Shown here one piece after another: positions 21,251-33,200 of a stretch of DNA of 64,000 bases. The DNA is from Haliotis asinina (Eukaryota; Mollusca; Gastropoda; Lepetellida; Haliotidae): positions 3,775,501 through 3,839,500 of the forward strand of contig NC_090288.1 of the NCBI RefSeq assembly GCF_037392515.1, given 5' to 3'. The position numbers and the translations under genes were made by a program. The notes under the pieces were generated by a model. It was not told where the DNA came from and made no database searches. It saw only the letters and a list, made by a program, of their open reading frames with translations. Numbering within the stretch: the first letter of the stretch is position 1; each line of letters begins with the position of its first letter.

Positions 21251-24200
21251 ATGTCCGACTTCATTGGAGTTCAGGTGGGGACCAGTGTCTCTGATGTTGC
21301 TATGACGATCACTGTGGCAACAGTCAGCCTATACCTGATGATGGGTTTAGGGGTGTACCTCATGTGCCCAAGCCTCATCCTTCAAGTGTATTTCAAGTAA
21401 GTCAACTTTAATTTGAAACATAGAAAAGTAAAGATATTCGAGCCATAATACATGACGTGTATCATGCTAAATGTCCCAGTACAGTTTTTTCATGGGCTTG
21501 AATGAACCAGAAATAGGGACAATTTTGTCTTCAAAAGACCCTAATGTCCACTTCCAGTGATTTGCCCTATATTTAGAGAAATGTGTCTGTTGATGATTTT
21601 ACAGGATACTTTTATATGATGATATTGCCTTGCAATTACAGTGGGTGTTCGCAAAGCGAAACTTGCTAAGTAGCTAAGAGGTATTGCTCACAGTTAACCA
21701 ACCTTGTGTATATTCAACTACTTATGTGTCATATATGTTTCAATATTTCCTTTCAAATTGCTTATTGGGGGTTAAAGGCCCCTTAAAAGGCCTTAATTTT
21801 GATGGCTGATTATCTATACAAACCCTGCATTGCTTGATGTAACATTCAGTGATAATAACATAATTTTGTAATGAAATAGTTGTGAAGGCATGACTTCAGG
21901 TCATGATTCACAATTTGTTCATGAATGCGTATGCATGGTGCATAATTTGGATGGTTTTTGAACATATACATTTATGGTTTGTGAATATGAATATGATCAG
22001 AAAATCCCTCACACTGAGTACCTACTGCTGTCAAGTTATAAACTGTTTTCATTGTCACTGATAGAGTTGCTGTGCTTTGGAGTGGCATGAAGGTCAAGTT
22101 TGTCTCTCCAGACGGCAAGTTCCAGTTCTGCTACGGAGAGAAGGGACATCAGCGTGAGGGCAGCGTCAGCCTCCTGTTCCTCCACGGCTTCACTGCAGAC
22201 CACTTCATGTGGACCCCAGTAGTGAAGGTGAGAGATTGATTGCCGTATTTGTGATGATGTTTCTTGGTCTTACAAAACCATAATAATTCTTGAGGGGTTT
22301 GCCCAAGTTGTGAAAGAGGTCTTCATCTCTTCATGAATTCTTCACAAATTAATCTGACCTGGCCGTGATATAAGTGAAATACTTTTCAAGTTGGCATTAA
22401 AGTCAAACTCAGATTTTCAGTCATGTATTTAGTTTCTAAAGTTAAACCCCTTTCTTCGATGACAGAAAGGGAAAGCCATACTCTCTCACTTATTTGCCCT
22501 TCAAGTTATTGTTCCATGTTTTCGTGAAAATATTCTGGCTGTTAAAATCATTTCATCTGTTGTTTGGTCAGCGAATCCCATCCAGTGTGCATGTCATTGC
22601 ACTGGACAGTCCAGGTCATGGAGGCAGCAGTGAACCAGAAGAGGATGACCTTGACTACCCCTCTCAGGTCAAAATGATCAGGAAGGTCAGTAGCATACTA
22701 GGGGAGTCATCAGTCACACAAAGAGACATCCTCAATGATTGTGTAATGTTTATCATTGGTTAGAAATAGATGAAATGCGATTGTTTGCATAGTTTTGATT
22801 TTATTGGTGGCTATAATGATTGATTATGGATAGGCATGAACGTAGGGTGTATGGGTTATTTAGAGGGTGCGTTCTTTAGCTTAAATAGTACAATGGTACA
22901 CATGTGGCAGTGCCCACATGTACGCAGACACAAAAACTTGCTCAACACCAAATGTTACTGAATCCCAGCCTAGTAGGTACATTCACTTGGGCATGGACAG
23001 TTGTACAGGCTTTGAGAAATTATGTTGAAGAGATTGACAGTGAAAGCAAAGGGAAGTAACTCTATGGCTGTACCAAGGCTCGCCAGTAGACAGAATTGTG
23101 TGTAATGTATCTGACTAAAGTTTGTTTGAATTCATCTTTTGAAGTGAATATTTTGCATTTTTCAGTTTGTGGAGTTAGTTGGTCTGGACAAGCAACCATT
23201 CCACATTGTTGGTCTGTCGATGGGTGCAGCCTTAGGGGGACTGTTCGCTGCTGAGTACCCTCATCTGGTGAAGAAACTTTCCCTCTCCTGTCCATCCAGT
23301 GAGTTGCTGTCTACATATCATTAAATTCAGCTAGAAATTGTCAGTTTCCTAACTGCTTTGGAGTTTGGTTTATCCTTTACAATTTTTCCTTATCCTGACT
23401 CATGCTTAATTGCTTAAATGCTTAATTGCTTATCTGCTCTTCCTGGCGAAGGTAGTGGAACACCTGAAATCCCTTGAAGTTCCCTTCTAAAAGAAGCGGA
23501 CATAAAATTCACACTCACCCATGTATTACCTCCCTTGCCATGCACATGGTCAGCTGACCGCCATGATACTTCACTCTCTCTCCCTATCATCCGATGAGGG
23601 CGGCTGGGGGCACCCGGGGTCCTGTATACAGCGATAATGCTTTCATTCTTTTGGTTTTGTAATTAAATTTGTGTTGTATGCGGTTTTTGGCTTGTATATA
23701 TTTATTATTATTATTATACAAATTTGTGATTTTTGTGCCTTTTTCTAACACGTATTTAATCACCTGAGACTTAGTCTCACTTAATGAAATCATGTTTTCA
23801 GTGCAGGTTATGGCTGTTGGCGGTTCACCCACTCTTACTTTGCCCTGGGTGTAAACCTGTAAATTCTGCTCATACTCGTAAATTTTGCATTAAATTGTCT
23901 GAAGCAGAATTCTGATTATATTTACGGTCTGTTCACAGACGCGCTAAAGGTAGGCAACATCGCCTCACATTATCCATGTCTAAATCTGGTGAAATAAAAT
24001 CGGGTAACCGTGTAATTGTTGATGCTGAGATTCATTCCAGCAAGATGCCAGCTGTATCTCCGAGGTTATGTACAGGGTCGGGTGAGTTGAAGTCTTCATC
24101 TGTAAGATCATCACAGTATTATCCCTCTTTGAAGAAATCATTCGGGGAGGAGATAGTTCCCTTAGAATAACGTCAATATTTTGACGAGTCTCTGTTCTTG

Positions 24201-27200
24201 ATACAGAGTGAAGACATCAGCCAACGGACATTGGCAACTAGATTGTCAGAACAACAGACATCGCAGATGTCAACTGCATCCTCGGACATCGTTGACAACT
24301 CTTCAACACAGTCATCAATGCATGCGCCACATGCATTCGACGCAGGCGCCTTCGTGCAACACTTCACAACACAGATGATGAATGTTATGGAGCGACGATT
24401 GGAAGAGGAGAGGAGACTGCACTCGTCAACGATGTTGACTGGGAATCAGCGAGAGCGTTCATCTCGACCTGGACTCTGAGGATGAAGAGGAAGTGCATGC
24501 ACGCACGGATTCCAGAAGATCCAGATCCCGGTCATTGGGCCGCAGCACAGAGAAGGATATACCCACGCCAAGTGAGTGCACTTGCATGAGTAGTTATACT
24601 CGGGGGAGTGATGTCACACGCTCGTGTGAGTGCACTCGTGGATGGACTCGTCAACGGAGAATATCTCCTTCAGTCTCTCCTATTCAAAGAAGACACGGTA
24701 TGCAGTCATCTTCCCCTTCGGACATAGACTCACACAGATGGGATCGTCGGCGGTCTGTGAATTCATCTTACTCTAGGGAGAATGAAGTTACACATCATCA
24801 TGATTTGTCACCTGAGGAGGCCCTATTTTTGGACTCAGAAGTCACATCATGGATCACGGATGGTTTAAACCTTGTTTCCTCATCTAAGGACTCCAATGAA
24901 TTCAACACGTACAAGATGAAGAATGATGACATTGATACATTAACGTTCACACCGATAGCTCCTGTATGTACAATCCCTGAGACTTTTTCTACAGCATTCA
25001 AGTCAGCAACCAAGTTTCAACAGCAACATGTACCACCTTTTAACGCACGTCGTTTCCCTCTTCATCACATGGAGCCATTCTTCAGAGCACCTGATGTAGA
25101 CTAAGGTTATAAAGTTACCAACTCAGCTCACAGCAAATTTTACAAAGTAGAAGACAGAAGACTGGTGCATCTTGACACTACTACGAGAAGAAAGTTCTTC
25201 GGATTAGCTTGATCAAGAGCCATCAACGAGACTCTCATTACAAAATTCAGCAATCCTGCCAATGAGGAAGAAAGAATGATTTTGTCTGCGCTTATTACAC
25301 AGAGGAAGGATCAACAGTTTATGTTGGAACATCTAGCTTCTGCCACTGCGGGTATTAATCTACTTCGGAGACAGGGCTCCTGTCCGCTGCGTCATGGAGT
25401 GGGAACTTCACAAAGACTTTATGTATCAAGCCCCATTGTCTGCACCTACTGTGTTTGACGGAAGGATTGAAGAGGTAGCAAGATCGGTTACTCAAGATTC
25501 AAGTTATGATGATAAAAACCATCGTCACGTTGACTGCTGTCCTTAAACAGACAAATCAATGTTACACTAGCAAGTCCAAGTTCACCAAGTGTTCAAAGAG
25601 CCAGTGATAAGAAATTCAGCGATCAAGGGGAGAAATCGTCTTCTTCTTTTCGTCACCCCTATGGAGGAAATAAATGATCTCAGACGTCAGGAAGATCATA
25701 TTGGGGCGGTGGAGGAAATAAACACTGAAGATCAGGTTGGGAACAACTAGAGTCTTCCACCCCCAGCCATTCCCGTACAATCGTCTCAGGTGGGTGGACG
25801 TCTTCAACTTTACTGGCAAAATTGGGGAATCCTCAATGACAACTATGTCATGAATATTCTATGAGACAGCTACAAGATTCCGCTGGAAGATACACCACCG
25901 CTCACAAAACTACTAACTTCCATCCTCTACGCAGTCAATCAACTAGACAAGTTGACCAATGCTAAATCAACACTGTTGCAGAAGGGCACAGTAGAAGTAA
26001 TACAGCCACAGAGTCTAACACCTGGCTTTTACTCCCAATTCTTCTCAGTTGCAAAGAAGTATTCTAGAGGGAAATTTGGCCTCATTTACAACATGAAGGA
26101 GTTCAACAAAAAGTTTCTATGGAAGCCAGAACATTTTAAGATGGTACATCTTCCTCAACTAAGACTACTCATCTGACCAGCAGACTATCTAGCCAGCATC
26201 GAGAATACATCAAGATTCCAGGAAATATCTACGCTTCCTTTTCAACAGCCAGCATTATCAATGGACAGTCCTACCGTTTGGAATATCTTCGGCCCCATGG
26301 CTATTTACACGGATAACCATACCCATCGTCAATTATATACACCTGAGATGGATACGCAGTGCTTTTTATCTGGATGACGGCATACAAGTGCATCAATGGA
26401 AAATTCAACTCAGACTACAATTAGACTTCACAATCAGGCTACTAACATCACCTAAAGTCGGAACTGGAACCTCAACAAGATATCAAGTTCCTCGGGATTT
26501 GTTTCATCCCTACGTTGAATCCGATTGTAGTTCCAGAGGACCAGTGGGTCAAGATTCAAGATACGATAATGCAAGCTCTACTCTCTCCGTTAACACTTCG
26601 ACAATGGCAGTGTCTACTAGACCTCCTCACGTCAGTGCAAGATATGACCAGAAGAGGAAGACTGCAGTTGCATCCTGTACAACGCTTCTTGAATCTTCAT
26701 CTCAACAACAGAGAACAGATTCCGCTCCCAGACATCCTGAAGCCTTTTATCCCCCCGCATTACATGCCGGGGGGGATATAGTTGATGCCTCGTCCGTCCA
26801 TCACTCCATAATCATTTTGTTTCCGGGGCATAACTTAGAAACCATTCAATATTTTTACACCAAACTTGATAGATATAGTAATCTCAGCCTATGTTTGTGC
26901 CTTTTGCCATTTACAGATTTTTGGCATTAATATTTGTTTTGTTTTTTCCATGGAACATTTTGGTGCATTTTCCCGACCAGAACACAAAACCTGTTCAATA
27001 TTTTTCTGCAAAACTTGTATGTACAGTTTTTTGTGATTTATTGTTTTCTCTTTTTCCATGGAAACGTTTTGGACTTGGGCTTCGTTTCCGGAGCAGAAAT
27101 AAAAAACTATTCAATATTTTTCTGCAAAACTTGGTAGATATATCAGTCTGAACCTAAAGTGGTGCCTTTTGGTATGTACAGCTTTTTGTGATGTATTATT

Positions 27201-30200
27201 TTCTCGGTTTCCATGGAAATGTTTCAGACATAGTCTCAAAAGTGAGAGGTGTGTTTCATTTCCGGAGCAGAACTCAAAAACTTCTTAATATCTGTCAGTA
27301 GAACTTTCTAGATATGTGTGGCAGACCCCAAGGTGGTGTCTTTTGATTTTTAAAGGTTTTTGTGATGTATTATTTTCTTGGTTTCCATGGAAACGTTTCG
27401 GATTTAGTCTCAAAATGGAGGGGTGGGCTTCGTTCCCTGAGCACAACTCGAAAACCATTTCATATCTTTGAACAGATCTTGGCAGATATATGAGACAGAT
27501 CTTGAAATTGTGACTTTGCTGGTTACAGATATATGACATTTATAATTTTCATGAATTCCATGGAAACAATTCAAACTTAGTCTAAAAAACAATGAGTAAC
27601 TGTGAGATGATTTGTCCTTTTAAACATGTGGGGGCCGGAGGGATATGTCATCTTCTGATGACTGTTGTTTTGTTTTTCCATGGAACATTTCGGTGTTAAG
27701 TCTAATGGTGGGGTGGGCTTTGTTTCCGGAACAGAACTCGAAAACCATTTAATATTTTTCTGCAAAACTTGGCAGATATGTAGGGGAGAACCCTATGGTG
27801 GTGCCTTTTGCTATTTACAAATGTTTATGATTTATCATTTTGCCAGTTTCCAGGGAAACGATTCTGACTTAGTCTCAAAATGGAGGGGTGGGCTTCATTT
27901 CCAGAGCACAACTCTAAAACTATTCAATATCTTACAGCAAAACTTGACAGATATTTGAAGCAGACCACAAAGTCATGCCTTTTTCTATTTACAATGTTTT
28001 GGCATTTTTATTTTTCCTGGTTTCCATTGAAACAATTCTGACTTAGTCTCAAAATGGAGGGATAGGCTTTGTTTCCGGAGCAGAACTCAAAAACCGTTCA
28101 ATATTCTTCTGTAAAACTTTCTAGATATATCAATCCGAACCTATAGTGGTGCCTTTTGGTATATACAGCTTTTTGTGATGTATTATTTTCTCGGTTTCCA
28201 TGGAAATGTTTCAGACATAGTCTCAAAAGTGAGAGGTGTGCTTCATTTCCGGAGCAGAACTCAAAAACTTCTTAATATCTGTCAGTAGAACTTTCTAGAT
28301 ATGTGTGGCAGACCTCAAGGTGGAGTCTTTTGATTTTTGAAGGTTTTTGTGATGTATTATTTTCTTGGTTTCCATGGAAACGTTTCGGATTTAGTCTCAA
28401 AATGGAGGGGTGGGCTTCGTTCCCTGAGCACAACTCGAAAACCATTTCATATCTTTGAACAGATCTTGGCAGATATATGAGACATATCTTGAAATTGTGA
28501 CTTTGCTGGTTACAGATATATGACATTTATAATTTTCATGAATTCCATGGAAACAATTCAAACTTAGTCTGAAAAACAATGAGTAACTGTGAGATGATTT
28601 GTCCTTTTAAACATGTGGGGGCCGGAGGGATATGTCATCTTCTGATGACTGTTGTTTTGTTTTTCCATGGAACATTTCGGTGTTAGTCTAATGGTGGGGT
28701 GGGCTTTGTTTCCGGAGCAGAACTCGAAAATCATTTAATATTTTTCTGCAAAACTTGGCAGATATGTAGGGGAGAACCCTATGGTGGTGCCTTTTGCTAT
28801 TTACAAATGTTTATGATTTATCATTTTGCCATTTTCCAGGGAAACGAGTCTCAAAATGGAGGGGTGGGCTTCATTTCCAGAGCACAACTCTAAAACTATT
28901 CAATATCTTACAGCAAAACTTGACAGATATTTGAAGCAGACCACAAAGTTATGCCTTTTTCTATTTACAATGTTTTGGCATTTTTATTTTTCCTGGTTTC
29001 CATTGAAACAATTCTGACTTAGTCTCAAAATGGAGGGATAGGCTTTGTTTCCAGAGCACAACTCGAAAACCATTTCATATCTTTGAACAGATCTTGGCAG
29101 ATATATGATACAGATCTTGAAATTGTGACTTTGCTGCTTACAGATATATGGCATTTATAATTTTCATATAATTCCATGGAAACAATTCAAACTTAGTCTA
29201 AGAAAACAATGAGTAACTGAGATGATTTGTCCTTTCAAACATGTGGAGGTCGGGGGAATATGTCATCTTCTGATGACTCTTGTGTGATGTGGTGGAACTG
29301 TGCAGGAACTTATGTGTTAGAGTCGGTATCCAACAACCACCTCAATGTAGACACATCTCTACAAGGATAGGGAGCTCATCTAGGAAACGGAATTTGGAAC
29401 AAAGAGGAACAGGCTCTTCACATCAACCAGTTCCAAATGAAAGCGGTCATTCATGCCATCCACCACTGGTCAACAGCATTGAGAGTCAAGTTATTAATGA
29501 TTCGCACAGACTACTCATCAGTAGCTTTTTACGTAAACAAACAAGGGTCAACAAGATTACTATTTCTACTACACCTAACGTTTCAACTGTTCAACTTAGT
29601 CGACAGTCTGAATCTTCAAGTAAAAGCATGTCACATACCAGGAGCCTACAACGTCATGGCAGATGCCCTATCTTGTCCCGTTTGTCCATGTCCAACAGAA
29701 TGGATGCTGCATCGGGAAGCATTTCAACTAATCAGTCAAGCTTTCAGATCACCTGCAGGTAGACCTATTTGCAACAAGATTCAACAACCTTTGTGTCGCC
29801 AGTACCAGATCCCGTAGCCTGCGCAATGGACGCTCACAGCATTCCATAGGAAGGACTGAACACGTACATGTTTCCCCCTCCAGTACTGTTACCAAAAGTC
29901 ATTGAGAAAATCAGACAAACGAAGAAGTTACAACTGATTTTGGTCGCGCCCTACTGGCCAACGAGAAATTGGTTTCCAACACTTATAGAAGAGGTAGGAC
30001 AACCAACACTACAGTTACCAAAGTGGAAGAATCTTCTCATCCATCCCCACACAAACCAAATGTCACTCTAAGGGTCTGAAGGGTTCTACATTATCTACAT
30101 ACTTAGCAGCTCTCAGCTCAGTCATCGCCATGGGATCAGGGACCAAGCTGACCAATGTACCAGAGCTCCTTGCCTTACTACGTTCGTTCAAGTTGGACGA

Positions 30201-33200
30201 TCATCAATATAGATTTAGAGCTCCAGCGTGGGACCTAAATATTGTACTCCAACATCTTACAAGTGATGGATATGAACCACTTGATCGGACTTCAGTTGAA
30301 ATGTTGACTCAAAAGACGTTATTTTAATTTGCCCTGGCTACAGCTCTAAGAATGTCAGAAATTCATGCTCTAGACTTAATCGAATGAAGTTTGATACAAG
30401 TCACCAAGAACCAGCTCATTTAGGTCTAAGATAGGATTTCATAGCAAAGAATCAACTACCAGTATAGACAGTTCCGTGTAACAGCTTTGTCTTCAATCTT
30501 AGGACCTCACCATACACAAGATTTATCATTATGTCCAGTCAGAGCATTGAACATATACATTGCGCGTACCAAGTCTAGAAGACAACGGTTCAAGTGACTA
30601 TTTATCCCTGTATCTACTGAGACACCCACAGAAGTATCCCGCAACACTATCTCAGTGTGGACTAGAACTGTTATATTTAGAGCATATAAAGCAGCAGCAT
30701 TAGACCCTGCACGAGCCTCTAACCCACATGATGTCAGAGCTCTAGCCTCTACACTAGCGCTACATGGTTATTACTCGCTATCTACTATTATTGAAGGCTG
30801 TTTTTGGAAGTCAAACACAGTGTTTGCCAACCATTACCTACGAGACATAGCCATGGAGGACGTCACTGGCATTCATTAGTTTGGGCCACTTGTTGTTGCT
30901 CAGCAACCGACAGTTTCCCGGCGACTCTGACTTAACTCACCCGATTTATCACATGGCTTGTGGAAGCCCGATGCTCTGTGGAATATTTTGGTGGAAAGTC
31001 TATGTGCACGTCTTGAACAGATGTGCTTAAGTTATTAGGACCTAATATTAATGATGAAGATACTTGAACATGAAGAGAGGTCGCAACTAGTCCCAATTGT
31101 TATAGCTTGACTTTTAGTTACATTAGAAACTAACAGGATGCTAACTATAATTAGTGTCATCACTTACTAGTCAATGAAGTCGTCTACTGAAGATAAGTTC
31201 AACTGGACGTCATTTCCCCCCAAATCTACAATGGATATGAGAAGAATATGACCAAATTATCACTGTACAAGTTCCCGTTTGGGGGGAAATTATTGGACGT
31301 AATTTGGAACAGCCAGCAGAATCCAGTTGGTCTGACCCACCACCGTTTCCGTCAGATTCTCTAAGCAATTAAGCATGAGTCAGGATAAGGAAAAATATGT
31401 AATTTTCTGAATAAAGTTGATACTTTAAACTTACCGTATATTACTGTGTATAAGTCAAATTTTGAGGACCAAAAAATGTTGTCTGTAGAAGGGGGTCGAC
31501 TTATCTTTGAGGCACAATTTCATGAAAGTATTTTTCTGGTCGTCAGTGCCCTGTCGGGAGGATCCTAGAGGTTAGCGGTACACCTACCAGGAAGTTTATG
31601 ACGTTTACAGCCATTTTGTTATACATCATTAATAAAATACAAATCGAAGTGTACAGTTTTCATTCTTTCAAATTATTTTGCCCTTAGTCATTATTAAGTT
31701 CCATACCTACCTATTTACTCACAACATCAATTTTTAACAAGTTATAATCCTGTCCGGTCGCCATTTGACATGCCAATCAGATCAGCTGTTTCCTGTCACT
31801 TCACATACAGTGATTGCTTCCTGTTGTTTCGATAGGGGCCCTGATTGCTATTGTTTTGTTGTTTGCACAAGCACTTTCAAGAAGTGAGTGATTATTGGAG
31901 TAGGAGCATTCATTTGTAACATGTCATTATATCCCCCAGCAGAGAGCCACAATGCGATACCATTAAGTTTCCCTTCACTCGTTTTATATTTTCATTTTCG
32001 CGTAATCGGAAAATTATTCTGCTACAGATTTTTCAAATAATATCAATGGTCGTCTTTTGCCCAATATCATTGGCTTTCCACTTGGTAACGGGATACAACT
32101 GGGACAAATACCTCTGTTTTTGAAAGTCCATACAGATAACATGTGAGGCAGCGATTCGTTTGATAGCAGGTATCGTTTGAAAAACTAGTTTCTAATGACG
32201 CTTATTTGCCACAGTCTGCTATAAGGATCGTGAATGGTCAAAATCAAACACGTGACCTATGGCAGCCAATCAGATAACAGCAATGGATAATGTCCTTTGT
32301 AAACTTATAGTATAGATTCAGATGAAAGTTTTGAGTAAAATCATGCTATTCTGAACGTGTTAAACCAGATACCACCACCTGCACATACACTACGGACCTT
32401 AGTGCTTATATCGTGCTAGGTTAAGACCTTTGACAAAAATGCTTTAGGCACATTTTTTCTCACTGAACATTGTGTCTGAGATTCAAGTTCGAGGCGACGA
32501 AAGCCGAGATGTCACTTGAAGTACGGCACACAGTCGCTAAAAAAAGATGGACATAGTAAGTTAGTAAGTTATAATGTTAATTTGACAACTTTTATGAGGA
32601 CTGTTGTTGATTGTATTCTCCAGCTTATTCTCTTTGATTTATTATCTCCCCGAAGCATCGTTACTTTAAGATTCTAACTGGCAGATGTCTGATGTAGGGG
32701 GTCAGCTTATGCACGAAACATACCATTTTGACACTGATTTTTGGGGTCAAGTTTGGGATCGGCTTATCTACAGGGTTGGCTTATACACGGTAATATACGG
32801 TATCCTGACTCATGGCGAAAGCCCTCCTAGCCGCCCCTCACAGACACACTGAATTCCCGTATTCTCGTGTCGGGCGATTATAGGAGAGAGTAAAGATCAT
32901 GGCGGTTAGCTGACCACATGCGGGGTAAGGGAGGTAATACACAGGTGAGTGTGAATTTTACGCCCGCTTCTTTTAGAAGGGAACTTCAAGGGATTTCAGG
33001 TGTTCCACTACCTTCACCAGGAAAAGGTGATAAGCAATTGAGCATTTAAGCAATTAAGCATGAGAGAGGATAAGTACAAAATATCAATTTATTCAGAAAA
33101 TTACATTTTTGATTGCTAGGCTTGTAAATTCAACTGAAACAGAAATGGTTTGATCTTTTAGCATTTATGTGAATTATTCCCTGGTTTCATACAGGCCAAG

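Larger units (their letters stand above)
23382..33070 (+). mobile_element. DIRS-like tyrosine-recombinase retroelement in intron 4 of the ABHD6-like gene
   Basis: A fossil retroelement. Perfect 35-bp inverted termini lie at 23382-23416 and 31362-31396. A longer inverted match to the left 200 bp lies at about 32801-33070, so the right end is either the extended DIRS terminus or an attached terminal fragment. Parts in order: Ser/Arg/His-rich gag-like region (about 24.2-25.5 kb), reverse transcriptase (about 25.8-26.5 kb), RNase H (about 29.3-29.8 kb) and tyrosine recombinase (about 30.1-30.9 kb). Two later insertions lie inside it (26765-29277 and 31434-32800). Without them it is near 5.8 kb, usual for DIRS. 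It is broken, with of the order of ten or more breaks. Confidence 0.82.

Noticed and set aside
24493-25104. SR-type splicing factor (Ser/Arg repeats)
   Set aside because: No RRM is present, and it sits in the gag position of the DIRS-like element, in phase with its other parts.
26891-29017. Many Phe/Leu/Cys-rich frames on both strands
   Set aside because: They are translations of the 173-bp repeat units, and the same peptides recur at unit or 987-bp spacing.
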